A DNA stretch of 64,000 nt from Trochalopteron elliotii (Eukaryota; Chordata; Aves; Passeriformes; Leiothrichidae): the NCBI GenBank assembly GCA_024734555.1, contig JANPWX010020150.1, forward strand, positions 3,379,122 through 3,443,121, in the 5' to 3' direction. The notes beneath the pieces are model-generated. The model worked only from the letters and a program-made list of their open reading frames with translations, made no database searches and had not been told where the DNA came from. Positions 27,301 to 38,810 of this stretch are shown in pieces. The position numbers and the translations under genes are program-made. Within the stretch, counting starts at the first letter, position 1. The number at the start of each line of letters is the position of its first letter.

Positions 27301-30290
27301 TTCCAGTATTTATTGTATAAATTAAGGCCAAAGGAATTTTTCAATGTTGCAACTAAAAAAAACCCAAAACTTTTCTATATTAAATACAAGTAAATTTTAA
27401 ATGTGTCTTTCATGGGATACATCTCAAGATAGAAGATATGAAATCTGCTTACAGTGTTTTCTGAAGCACAAAGTTCTGAAGATCAGCTTCCTTCTTTTTG
27501 TAGGAAAGAGAATTTTTTAACTGACTTACATAACTTAATTTTTACTCCCAAATATGAGATTAATTTTACCCTGGACATGAATTTATAAGTTCAAATCTCT
27601 CTGTATCGACAGTGATAGAAGCTAAGAACACTGTAATAAGCCAAACATTTCTACATGTGTTATCTGTGTATGGATATACATATTTATATCATATTTAACA
27701 AGATAGCTGAATGAGAAATCTATGTATCCCTTTATTTTTGATGTCTTGGGTCTCAACAAAAAGCTAATCGTATCCATTATGTATATAGCAAATCAACTCC
27801 TATTTACAAGAACACGTATATATTAATCATGTTGCATGATAGATTGATTCCCAAGAATATAATCTTTTTATATATATAATCTGTAATGGGTAGCTCAGTT
27901 TACAGCTGATGTTTAATTAGGAGCTTGCAGTTGCAATAAACTTTTTTTTTATTGCACTCAGCCAAGGTACAGTATAATGAAATGTAAGTGACCCAAACTA
28001 AATGGAAGCACTGAAGTAGATAATGCAGCAATATATCAAGTAAAATATACTGATTCTGCAGTCAGTTCATGCCCTAATGGCAGAAAAAGGGTTTGAAAGC
28101 CACTTTAACCATAAGTAGTGTGTTTATGTATTATTCACAGTAGCAAATAATTGCAAAATGTCAACATTTCATTTTCCTTTTAAGAATTTCTTTTGATTAG
28201 TGACCTAATTAACCATTAAAAAGGGAAAAAAGAAGTATGTATTTTTTTATTTTTAAACCATGAATATGAGAAGCAGGAGTGTTGCTTATTCAAAAGTAAT
28301 TTATGATCTCCAAATGTCAGAGTCAACATTAGTAGTCTTTAACTGATCAGAAATAAAATAAATAGAACAGTCTACTGTCTTTATAGTGTTATTCTGCATT
28401 AGGTATGTATATATTTATTAGTGTTGGTGACATTTCTTATTAACATGAGATAAGAAATGCAAATATTTCAACAATTTTCTGATTATTTTCTTTTTTCTTC
28501 TTTTTTTTTTTTTTTTAGATCTCTTTCCTTTTTTTTCTTAATTTCCCAGAAATTCTGCAAACTGCATGGAAGAAGTAGGGGAGAAAAAGCAGCCATAATC
28601 TGTCTATACCTGTGTCACACGTTCTCAGCTATCACGGACCCCATGCCCAGGTTCCTAAGTCCTATTTCACATTGCTATTACAATATACACAATGAACCAA
28701 GGCTGGATTTAGGACCTAGTTTTTCATCAGATGATAAATGGGGACAAAGAATTACAGATGTTCACTAATTTCTTTAATATGATTATCAGCTACCTGCAGG
28801 TGGCTCTCCTTAATTTAACATGTTAGTAGACTTTTTTATTATTGTCATTAGTCTTTACATGTTTGTGTAACAGTCCCTAAGAGGGTATGCTTTGGACTAT
28901 GACTGCCCTGCTCTAGACTCCATGCAAATACAGAACCCCCAAAGATATTTCCTCCTGTGGAGCTTTCACAAAATGAGACCAAACTCACGGAGCAAGGAAA
29001 ATGACAGAGAGATTAGAGACTTTATCTGGGAAATATATCTGTTCCTAGCTGATGAATATGATGCCCACAAATATAAATCCTCACAACCACTTCTCAGAGG
29101 TGTTTAAATGTCTTAGGAATTAATGAAATTGATTAATGACCAAGACTCCATCTCTGATATGAGGGGAGTTATACTGTGTGAACAGCTCTGCATTCAGACT
29201 TGTGAAGATTCTCACTTCTCACCATTTATGCCTGTTCTGAAAGAAAATCTTGTATCAAAACTATTAGCATAAACCTTCCTCCTTGCACTGTTGACAGATT
29301 ACATGTTCTTATTAGATAATTTCCTGGCATATATAGTCCTGAGAGGTAGATCTCTGTTCTGTTAAACTACAGAGAATTATTTCATCCTGATACTCCATTT
29401 TTCCTGAATGAGTACTACTTGTTTTGTTAAACAGCTTTTACATTGTTGTGGAAGTGATATTTTAAAAATTGTACTTTAAGCAGAATATCTGAAACAGACT
29501 GGGTGGAGAAAAATCTTTGAAGAGTTAATGCTTACAGTGTGGCATACTGATGAGCTCAGCTGACTCTCTGATCAATTTTCCCACCTCCAAAAATCCCATT
29601 TTTTTGGTAACCAGTTCTTTGCTCAGCCATAATGAATTTATCTGGTTATCAAATTCAAGCTGGAGCTTTCACGGAATTCAGTGGGTTTCATATCAAGAAT
29701 CACTCTTGTCCAATATCACTTACGAAGTCCATGGATCAACCAAAACCTAAAATATTTTCTCCTGGTGATATTTCTTTTAGGGCTAGAAATGAAAATCCAG
29801 ACGTGTTCATTCATGATTTAGTTCTTATAAATCCACTGCTTATGGGTTGTGATCTTTTGAAAATTTACACTTGAGATTTCTGGTAAGGTTCATTTTATGC
29901 CAGATATGTAGTGAAAATACCATCCCTTCTGCCATTATGGGAACACTGTTGTGTGGAGCAGTCAGTGCACTCTGGGCTTGTCCATGCACATAAGATAAAA
30001 TATAAATTACTTTCATCCAGAAACATAAATTAAACACAATTTCATCTTACCGTATTTGGGTTTTGATTAAAATATAAAACCAGAGAAAAAATACCAAACC
30101 AAACCTCTAAAAGTAAACTTACTGGTTTGTCACATACACATAATAAAGGAGACACAGATGCTCAGAAAAATAATATGAGTTTATTAAAAAAGAATTGAAA
30201 CCCATTTTCACTTCATACTTTTTGGGTCCTGGAGAGTTCAAAATGACCCTTCACAGGCCCTGCTCTGAACCACAGTTAAATATGCATACC
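24376..30290. other. Unique AT-rich non-coding stretch
   Basis: No supported gene. It contains small T or A runs (for example a T16 at 28501-28516), (TTTTTA)n-like sequence at 26357-26378 and a possible ancient repeat at 26098-26170. Open frames reach about 100 codons (28457-28768 plus) but begin in a poly-T run and carry no domain. Confidence 0.5.
26098..26170. repeat. Possible ancient hairpin-type repeat fragment
   Basis: GAGCCAGATTCTCAG followed by ATTTACACCAATTAAAGCTG resembles a palindromic amniote repeat whose two arms carry CCAGATTCTCAGCTGGTGTA and its complement. Similarity is partial, the symmetry is mostly lost and the family name is not asserted. Confidence 0.35.
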
Positions 30291-30544
30291 TGTGCTGGGT
30301 CTGGCTGAGATAAAGTTCATTTTCTGCCTATTAATTTAACGGCTGAGCACTTGTCTACCTATGGGAAGTAGCAGATTAATTTCTTGTTTTGCTTTGTGTG
30401 TGCTCCTTTGGTTTTACCTGTTAAACTGTTATTTCAACCCACAAGATTCCTCACTTTAAATCTTCCCATTCCCTCCCCCAAGCCCCTCTTAGGGGGAGCA
30501 AGACCAGCTGCTGAGTTGTCAGCTGGGGTTAAATCATGAAAACA
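30291..30544 (+). mobile_element. Avian ERVL-type LTR, internally deleted
   Basis: Begins TGTGCTGGGTCTGGCTGAGA and ends GGGGTTAAATCATGAAAACA, the 5' and 3' ends of a dispersed avian ERVL LTR that I recognise. Internal matches in order include CTGAGCACTTGTCTACC, TATGGGAAGTAG, a TTTGCTTTG block, CTGTTAAACTGTTATTTCAA (poly(A)-signal region, ATTAAA changed to GTTAAA), CCCACAAGATTCCTCACTTT and AGCTGGGGTTAAATCATGA. Family LTRs are several hundred bases, and most of U3 is missing between about 30325 and 30340. No matching 5-base target-site duplication is visible, and no second LTR or internal coding region lies nearby, so this is a decayed solo LTR. Confidence 0.75.
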
Positions 30545-31172
30545 CCCATCTGAATTTTGTAACTGAGGTTTCACTTGTTACAGCGTATTGCTGAGCTAAC
30601 TGACCATTAGCGAAATTAACATTGCTGAAGAGGTAAAGAACATCAGTTTAAACCTTAATCCTCAGGTCTATGTTAAGGTATAAACTTTGTTTTTGGTGCA
30701 GGATATGAAGGAGTAAATGGTATTTTATTGTGACTCATTTAATAAAACAAGTCAAGCTATCTTGAACATGCATTTACATACACAGCTATTAAAAAATTGA
30801 TCATTTAAGCATGGTTTGTAGATGTTTATAAAACAAAAATATTGCATTGTAAGATAATTTCAAATATTTCAATTGTTTCTTTTTCCTCTAAGGCAAATGA
30901 GGAGGAATTCAGGAATGTTAAAGAATCTTACTTAAATTATGCAAATCTCACCAGTAACTTCTATAAAATAACTACTGAATTACATAACTTTGCAATATGG
31001 GAAGGACCTTACGTCACTTAGTTCCTTAGTTTGTTTAGGTCAATGAATTTGTATTCAAATAGTGTATATGTTATTATTAAATGCTGGTTCACATATAAGA
31101 ATTTCTTAATGATTTTAGTTAAGTTTTTTTTTTCCTGGAGTGCATCAGGTGAAAAGGAGAAATTCCTACACA
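30545..31172. other. AT-rich non-coding spacer
   Basis: Nothing recognisable between the ERVL LTR and the next CR1. Confidence 0.55.
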
Positions 31173-31645
31173 ATAATAGAATCATTTATGTTGGAAAAGA
31201 CCTTTAAGAATCATCAAGACCCATCATAAAACTAACTCTTCCAAGCCCACCACCAAATCTTGTCCCTAAGTACCACATCTGCACTGGAAATGCATTTCAG
31301 GTACCTCCAGGATTGTGGTTGCACTACTTGCCTGGGCAGCTTGATTCAATGTTAAATAAAACTTTTGGTGAAAAAATTATTCTTAAAGTCCAATCTAAAC
31401 CTTTCTAGTACAACTTGAGGCTATTTCTAGTCATCATATTACTTGCTATTTGGAAGAAGAGTCAGAATCCTGTCTTGCTACAATGTCCTCTCAGGGAATT
31501 GTAGAGAGCAAGAAGGTCCTCCCTGAGTCTCTTTTGTCCAGGCTGAGCCCCCTCAGCTCCCTCAGCTGCTCCTTATCAGAACTGTGCTCCAGACCCTGCA
31601 CCAGCTTCATTACTCTCTTTGTAAACACTCCATCCCTCCAAAATG
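31173..31645 (-). mobile_element. CR1 LINE 3' end (about 470 bases), antisense
   Basis: On the plus strand it opens with AATAGAATCATTTATGTTGG and AAAAGACCTTTAAGAATCAT, the reverse complement of a CR1 3' tail. It then follows the CR1 3'-UTR and reverse transcriptase C-terminus order: CCAAATCTTGTCCCTAAGTA, CCACATCTGCA, a CTGGGCAGCTTGATTCAATG block, CAATCTAAACC, CAACTTGAGGC and CTGTGCTCCAGACCC. Translated on the minus strand, the piece at 31491-31640 gives KLVQGLEHSS and QLRELRGLSL, the conserved C-terminal tail of CR1 ORF2. The element is 5'-truncated near 31645 and has indels and stops, so it is a dead copy. Its consensus looks the same as that of the copy at 59286-59815, in opposite orientation. 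Confidence 0.9.
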
Positions 31646-31941
31646 GTGCATAGCAGAGATTTATAAGGGTAATATGAAGAATAAAGAGACAAAAAAAATT
31701 ATGTCTAAAAAGAAGCAGAGAAAAGTGCAACACCATGTGAAACTTCTTTTAAAACATGTGCACACACCCACACCTACCTCTATATTTTCTACCGTAAAAA
31801 CATTTTCCCTTTCCTGTGCCATAATGCAGTGTCTCCGGAGTTTTAGGAATGCCTTTCTATGTCTAAAGGATCTTGGAAACTGAATCACTGAAATGGTTCC
31901 CCTGGACATACTTGGGAAGAGAGGACAAAAAAGAAAAGTAC

Positions 31942-31994
31942 ACCAGCCTGATGCATAGCTGCACATACCAGCCTGATGCATAGCTGGTATGTGC
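31942..31994. repeat. Direct repeat overlapping a 12-base-arm hairpin
   Basis: A 19-base direct repeat, ACCAGCCTGATGCATAGCT, occurs at 31942-31960 and 31967-31985. The second copy overlaps an inverted repeat with arms GCACATACCAGC (31961-31972) and GCTGGTATGTGC (31983-31994) around a 10-base loop. Direct and inverted symmetry together suggest a template-switch or slippage event. Confidence 0.85.
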
Positions 31995-32040
31995 AGAACA
32001 GTGACAGCTGTTTGATTCTTTTAATGAACCATTTTGCTCT

Positions 32041-32375
32041 GCTCCAGTACAGACTTCCCACAGGGTCACAGCCTCCATTTTGCATTCCCCTGCTCCAGCA
32101 TGGGGTCCTCCACAGGCTGCAAGTGAATCCCTGTTCTCCTGTGAATCTCCATGGGCTGCAGGGGCACAGCTGCCCCACTGACTTTTTTTTTTTTTTTTTT
32201 TACCCAGAGTTGCTTCCAGTATGATGATGGACTTGGTCTTGGCCAATGTCTGGTCTATCTTGGAGGTGACTGGCTTTGGCTCCATCAGACGGGGAGGTTT
32301 CTTACAGCTTGTCACAAAATTCACCCTTCTAGTCCCATGCCACTCCCAGAACCTTGACACACAAACCTCATACAG
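32041..32375. mobile_element. Avian ERV-derived dispersed repeat fragment
   Basis: The order of CTTCCCACAGGGTCACAGCC, CTGCTCCAGCATGGGGTCCT, CCACAGGCTGCA, TCTCCATGGGCTGCAGGGGC, then (after a T19 run at 32183-32201) GGACTTGGTCTTGGCCAATG, TCTTGGAGGTGACTGGCTTT and CTCCATCAGACGGGG matches a repeat seen widely in bird DNA that I associate with ERVL-type endogenous retroviruses, outside the conserved gag-pol domains. Frames on both strands are broken. The 174-codon minus-strand frame over 31863-32387 is read as a shadow. The family and its sense strand are not certain. Confidence 0.55.
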
Positions 32376-33225
32376 GTATGCGCACATATGAAAAAATCAT
32401 AGGATATAAGCCAGATACAAGATAACATATGGATATAGCCCAGATCCATTGGGTGCATACGTAACTCACAAGATGTGGATCTAGGACAGCAGAGGTGCTC
32501 AAATAAGTGTGTGAATTGGCCCCTATATGAAATGCAAAGTTCAGGTTTGTCTCCCTCCTGATGAAAAAAAAAATTCTATGTATGTCAGGCAAGAACATAA
32601 TTGTCAGTTTGGAGAGATTCCCAGGAAATAATAAGGGGAGAACAATATGTCACAAACTGAGTTTGGAAAATAAAAACTGGGAGAAGGGTGATAGGAAAAA
32701 ATGGCTTAAAATGAAGAATGATTAAGATTATACTGTGATATTCAGAGTGGTAGAAGAGATGAAAACAGAGGCTTTAAGCATATTTTCATTGCAGTACAGT
32801 GTTTGACAGAAACCAGAATATTTCATGCAGGCTTCTTGAATTCTAGAAACCTTTTGCTGGGAAAAGTCTGTTAAGCTCAAGGCAGCTAGTTACATATAAC
32901 AAGAGAAAGAGCGAGAATGAGAAAGAGAAAATAAGGGTGATGAAAACCTAGAAATATTTGCAAGATTTTTTTATCATTATTATTATTTAGAAAAACACAG
33001 GAACCTCAATAATCTGTTGCAAATGAGCACTGTTGTCCCTTCTATAGCCCTTAGGCTCACTTTGGGAAACAAAGAAGATCTCTCTCTCTTTATAGAAAAA
33101 TTAAATCTTGCCCCCTCCTGCCCCCCAAACACCCCCGCTGCCTTTTTGTACATTTATTTTAGATAATTCATTGATGGGATGTTCAAGAGGGTCTCTGAAT
33201 GCAAATCAGGCTTCTCTTCAGATCT
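32376..33225. other. Unique non-coding sequence
   Basis: No gene or named repeat. An A/G-rich patch lies at 32900-32938 and a C-rich patch at 33111-33138. Confidence 0.5.
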
Positions 33226-33325
33226 CTCATAGATTTTTAGATCTAATGACCAGAGACCATTCTGATCTTTGAGTCTGACCTCATGCAAAACACTATCACA
33301 GTTTTCCTCTAATACATTACTGATG
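33226..33325 (-). mobile_element. Old CR1 3' end, antisense
   Basis: CATAGATTTTTAGATCTAAT, CAGAGACCATTCTGATCTTT, GAGTCTGACCTCATGCAAAA and then CACTATCACAG follow the 3' end of an old CR1 lineage shared by turtles and birds (reverse complement, consensus of the type GGGACCATTATGATCATCTA then GTCTGACCTCCTG). Divergence is high, so the copy is probably ancient. Only the 3'-UTR end is visible. Confidence 0.65.
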
Positions 33326-34764
33326 AAAAATCAAGCAGTTTTGCGTGAATGACAGGGTTATCTTCAGAAACAAAACAAAACTGAGTTTTAAATACAACTC
33401 TAAAAATGTGCAGAGATTTTATTTTTTGAAACAGCTTTTTCCCAACACATTTTTTGTCCTAATAATACAAAATGTGTCTTCTTAAAGTAAAAAATATTTA
33501 ACATGTTTCAACTGTGAATAATGAGATGGCTAATTCATCTCACCCAAGACTTTTTAAATGTATGGAACAACACAAAAGAGGTCATTAGTAAAAGAACCAT
33601 AAGTGGTTACTTCTCTAAAGCTCAGCTTCTTTACAATTCTGTTACACTGGGAGATGTCTGTAGAGAACAAAGCTTTCCAAAATTTCTCTGTAATACTTTT
33701 AAGACAATGGGCCTCTACAGTAAACCTGAGCTGTCAGCCAGGAACCAGCGGACCATTTCAAGTGCTTTGCTTCCATTCTGCCTCTGCTGCTCAAAAATGC
33801 ACACTGTCAAGCAGTCCTGTGTGCTCCCAGCACACAAAGACACAAAAAAAAAAGGTTATGTGCTTAGTCACAGGATGGGAGAAAACTAATATACCCTGCT
33901 GATCATTCCACTGGAACTGCTCAGAACCTGTAATTTAAGCACTTGAGTTTTACATATACAAACTTTGGCCACCCAGCAATGCTTCTAGATTATTTATTTT
34001 CAGTTTCTGAGAGCTTACCTGGAAGGCGGAAATTCCAAAAGAAGACCCTGGTCACTGAACTGAGTGTTACTAAGGCAAGTGATATTTCCCAACATGCACT
34101 TGACATGAGATAGATCCTGTTTAACTAAGCACACCTGATAGAAGCAACAGGAAAATTTTCATCCCAGAAAGTTTGTCAGGATATTTGGAAGTCAGAAGAC
34201 CTGGACAAGAAGTTGCAGCAGCAGTCTTTAAGTGGAGCAGAAATATGAAGAGGAATAAATGCCTATTTAATGCCCTGCTCAGACACGTTAGTCAAGGAAT
34301 AGTCTGAGCCCAGGCACTTTGTAGTGCTATTTGCTAATGTTCAGGAACAAATAGTGACAGGGTTTCAGAAATGCATTTTCTTTGACCTTATGTAAAGCCA
34401 ATTTGCTAAGCTGAGTAGTTCTTTTGGTATTTATTAGTGCTTCTTTTATTTCAATTTTATGCTGTGTAGAAAGCAAATGACAGTAGAAGTGAGTCAGAGC
34501 TGTTCAGGTGGAAAAGCAATGAAGGGAGGAAAAGAAGAAAAAGCCACCTAGGTAGAGGTATCATAAAAGACAGGAATTAGTTTTTCCTTCTCAGTCATTG
34601 TTTTTCTGAAGGTCATAATTCCTGTGTCAACCTAAAAGTCCTTTGACATATGAAGAGGGAAAGCAAGACAAAACTTTTATGAAGTTTCAAATGACAGACA
34701 TTTCCCCTGATGGAGGACACCTTTGACTCAAAACAAGGACAAACTTTCAAGTCAGAGACAACTT
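33326..34764. other. Unique non-coding sequence
   Basis: No repeat family recognised. The plus-strand open frame at 33521-33889 (122 codons) has no recognised domain, and an overlapping second frame (33603-33902) covers the same bases, as expected of chance frames. Confidence 0.45.
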
Positions 34765-35300
34765 CAGAGTTAGATAAGGTTGTTCAGGGTCATATCCAGT
34801 CACATTTTGAATATCTCTGATGATGGAGATTCTGTGGCTTCTCTTGACAACCTCTTCCAGTGTTGAGGTAACACCTTGATTTAAACATTTCTAGTGATGA
34901 AAAATCCAACATAACCCTTGACATGTCATTCCTACACATTGTTCATTACATTTCCTGTTAAACCTTAGTTTTATTTATAGTTCAAATTTTTCTAGCTTCA
35001 ACTTTCACACATTCAATCATATTTTATTTTGTCTGCTAAACTCTTTTATTCAAATTCTTTTTCTTATATTTATAAGAAACGTATTTATAACCTATGGTTG
35101 TGTCACCCCTATTTATAAGCTAAATAGATCAGGTACTTTGAACACCTCATGATGAGGCATATTTAATCCATTTATCATCTGTAAAGATTTTCTCTTTCTT
35201 TTCTCGAAACCTATATTGGTTTTGCACATTGTTTAAAAGTTGGCCATGAAAAGTGGATACACTGTTCAAGCAGGACTTGTAACTATTTCAAATAAAGTAA
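34765..35300 (-). mobile_element. Ancient CR1 LINE 3' region, antisense
   Basis: Plus-strand order matches a reverse-complemented old CR1: GTTGTTCAGGGTCATATCCA, TTTGAATATCTCTGATGATG, GAGATTCTGTGGCTTCTC, CAACCTCTTCCAGTGTTG, later TGTGTCACCCCTATTTATAA, TTTATCATCTGT and, at the far end, GAAAAGTGGATACACTGTTC. The order and spacing follow the 3'-UTR into the C-terminal reverse transcriptase coding part, but no readable frame remains. Divergence is clearly greater than in the copies at 31.2, 59.3 and 61.3 kb. The ends are soft. Confidence 0.65.
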
Positions 35301-37488
35301 TAATACAGGTACAAGTTTTTTTTTAGCTTTTAAGTCAAGTACTTCTTAATTCCAGTTTTAGAGTCCAGACACAATTCTTTTCAGGGGCTGAACCTGCTAG
35401 ATGACAAATACCAACAAAAAGGGCTGATCAATTCCCTAGACTCATTCTTTGTACATTGTACTTTTCAAGAACACATTTGACTTTTTATGCAGTAGGGGGT
35501 ACTTGTCATTGCATTTTGCAATCTGCCTTTCAATATGATGGATCAGAAATTCATACAAGGTCACTATAACAACAACAATAATAAATTTCATCAATGTATG
35601 AATCACAGACCTCTGTGGTGAAGTAGTGACATTCAATACACAGAGAAGCGATTTCAGAAATATTCTCTAAATTTCATAAGCTTGTGATTAGAGAAAGGGA
35701 CCTGGAGCATTCCTTTGAGATTCCAGGGGAAAAGAAAACTGCAGTCCGGTTAGTGGTTACTCTTTCTAACACATATGCAGACAACTTTCTGAACAAAGTT
35801 CACTGATGTTCACAGTCATTTCTGAGGGCTGATTTGTAATCTCAAACTGAATTAAGCACAAATGACAAGCCTGATAATTAACCCAGAGCTAGCAGTGACA
35901 ACAAGGTGCTAACATGGTTCTGCAACCATGTCCTTTGGATCTGTGGCCTGATGACACAAGGGTGTGCCAGTATTTCCCTGTGCCAGGCAAGAAAATATTC
36001 ATCATTTCCAAGCTCTGGGCTATTTTTCTTAGGTGATATACTGTACCATGTTCAAGATAGATTTAATATTACCAAATATTCCTGTACCATATCAGGACCA
36101 GAGCAACCTTCTAGCCTGAATCTCATCTGAAAATTATTCACAGTTACCTCTGAACTAAAACATTATTTGGAGAAAAAAGAAGGATGCCTAGTGGATTGAA
36201 ATCTTTCTTGTGCCAGGAAAGCCAGGTCTCGAATTTGTGTCTGAAAAGTAGACATGTATTCTGAATAATTTTTCCCAAGCCCCATCTGAGATATTTGAAG
36301 AGTCAAATTTTCTTTACTGCTGCCTGTGTTCACTTTTATAAACTCCACCAGAAACCTGGAGAGCCCAGCAGCGCAGAAAATTGAGCCTCAACCAGACTCT
36401 GAAGGACTGATGGAATCAGGCCAGCAGCTCCTTTTTAAACAAGGCTTAGCAATGACCCATAAAAGGAGATCCCTTGTCTTCGAAATACAGCCTCAGAAAA
36501 TTCTCTGCCAATTAAAATGTATTTTAAAAAAAGATGTTTAAAGAAAAAAAAAGAAGAAGTGTAGCTTTATTTTTTTTTCCCTCCAGAATGACTGTAGCAT
36601 GCAGAGAAAACTTTTTTAATTTGGAAAGCTTTACCCTGATTCTTTGCTTATATCCTTCCCTGAAACATACACATACTTGAATTTAATTGGGTTCCAGACA
36701 GTTCAATACAGCAGATAAATTTCTTCTTGCAAAGTATTGCTTGCTGACATTCTTTTTAGTAGCAAAGAAGTGAAAAAGTTTATGTACCGAAAGTTAAGCG
36801 GAATGTGACTGTTGGACAAAATAAAAGCGCAGTTTAGTTCATACACTCTTTTACACAGGTTGCTATTTATTTGAAAAGTTTCTGGCATTCTGTAGACAAT
36901 AAGTTCATAAAATCCCTTTCTTTTCTGAAAACCATCCAGTTTAAGACTTTCTGGATGAGAGAAGCAAAACTCTTCCACAGCTCCACCTAATCTTCCCCAG
37001 AGGACAAATGTATTGTTATTTCAAACCTATTAGTGGACACTTTCAGTACATATGGGGAGTGCTGGGACACAGTCAGCCTGACTACACATAGCCTCTTTCC
37101 TCAGCCAAAAGAAACCCTCTTGACCCTGAGAACATCCCACAGTGGACAGAATGTGAAAGGGGCCTGATATAATCCACTCTGTTACTGAACAGCTCTTAAA
37201 GTTTTATCTATTTTTGATTCTTGAGAACTACCAACATTTCTGGATATGGAGTTTAGCATACGGCTACAGAAATCTGCAACAGCAGCTGTGTTAATAAATT
37301 GTTTTAAATCTTGACATATGTGTATAGATTTATTTTCTACTAAGCAGTTCAACAGATTTCCATGGGCTTATCCATAATTCAGCATACTGGGGAGTAATTC
37401 CATATAGTTTATTGTGTATCCCATACCTAATGTCAAGAGGTGAATCCAAATCACAAGCTTCCAGGGAATATATAGCTGAAGTCCATAC

Positions 37489-37539
37489 TTTTTTTTTTCT
37501 TTTTTTTTTTTCTTTTCTTTTTTTTTTTTTTTTTTTCCT
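37489..37539. repeat. Poly-T/C tract
   Basis: About 50 bases of T with scattered C. An open frame on the plus strand (37412-37633) reads through it as a Phe-rich chance frame. Confidence 0.9.
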
Positions 37540-38782
37540 TTGGAGATTCTATCTTTGGTCAGTTAGACGGGTTTGTAGAAACATTATGGCAAAAAGTCAG
37601 CGCAATTCTGGATGTATCTTTATGTTTACCTAGAAGCTTCTTTTTAACAAGCCCTCTTATTTTTGATGCTGCTAGTTTTCGATAGCTCAGGCATAGCTTA
37701 ATTCACTCCAGCAGAGTTACATTCTCTTGTGCAAGCAGCAAATTTGGTCCACCAGCTGCAAGATCAGCTGTAATGTATCAGCATCCTTTATCTAAAAGAT
37801 TTGTTGGATGGATGTTTATGCTGAGAAAAAAAAAAAAATGTCTATATGATTAATCTTTAGTTCATTTTATGAAATGAAGCAAATTTTCAATCATTTTAAT
37901 TTAAAAATAAGCAAATATTGAGTATCTTTTCTTGTAAATGTGTTTTCAGTGAGAATTGCTGAGCATGAAGTATTAAATATTATATTGAAGTTCTATAGCC
38001 TAACACACTTTCAAAATAGATGATCTTAGTAGAAATAACTCTTAAGATATGTGAATCTATGAATTCATTATGTAATTTTGCATCAAAAGCATATACAGCT
38101 ACCATCACTTTTGGTTTAGCATCAGTTTTTGAGGCTTTCTTCTTTCTGTTTGTTTGAAAGTTTGTGGAATCATGAGAATCTCTGAAAAGCTCAGCCTTCA
38201 CAAAGAAAATTTGTTCTGGATTAAAGGTTGGGAAAGTGGGGCAAATCTACACAAGCTCAGGAAGAACACGCACCAAAACTGTTACCCATAGCTGTCCGTG
38301 TCACAGGCTGGTTCCAAACAAGATTGTTGTAAAAGTGAATATTTCTCAGAAGGGACATAATTTTGAATCCATCATTCCCCCTACACATGTGTTCACATGA
38401 AGTGAATGAGACTTTAGCACCTTTTTGCAGTATAAAAACCTTTTATCAGACTTGCTTGGCAGATTATCAGGCAAGAGAGGAGGCAAGAAACCAGGAGAAC
38501 AGAATTATTCATACTTCTTTACTGCAGAAAAAAAAAAAACGACCTAAAGAATGACAATTCTCTGACAGAATTTTCAGAATTATTCATAATTTTGAAAAGA
38601 CACAATTTTTCAGGAGTGAACATAAATAACTTCACCAATATCACAATCAACATTGCTGTTTGTACACCACTTTTTTTTTTGTTCTTTCCTCCCTGAGGGT
38701 ATTCTGCCTCGATTGTGTAACACATAGCTTTACAAAAAACCCTGTAAAATCTAACAGGGCATGATATACTTGCTACAGGATT

Positions 38783-38810
38783 TTCAAAACAAATATATAT
38801 TTGTTTTGAA
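38783..38810. repeat. Perfect 28-base palindrome, AT-rich
   Basis: The left half TTCAAAACAAATAT (38783-38796) is the exact reverse complement of the right half ATATTTGTTTTGAA (38797-38810), with no spacer. Symmetry ends outside these positions. Confidence 0.9.

Noticed and set aside
37489..37539. Poly-T and poly-A tracts as tails of processed pseudogenes (also 258-275, 18892-18909, 47663-47679, 55321-55342)
   Set aside because: No recognisable mRNA-derived sequence or target-site duplication beside any of them, and bird CR1 machinery rarely makes poly(A)-tailed copies.
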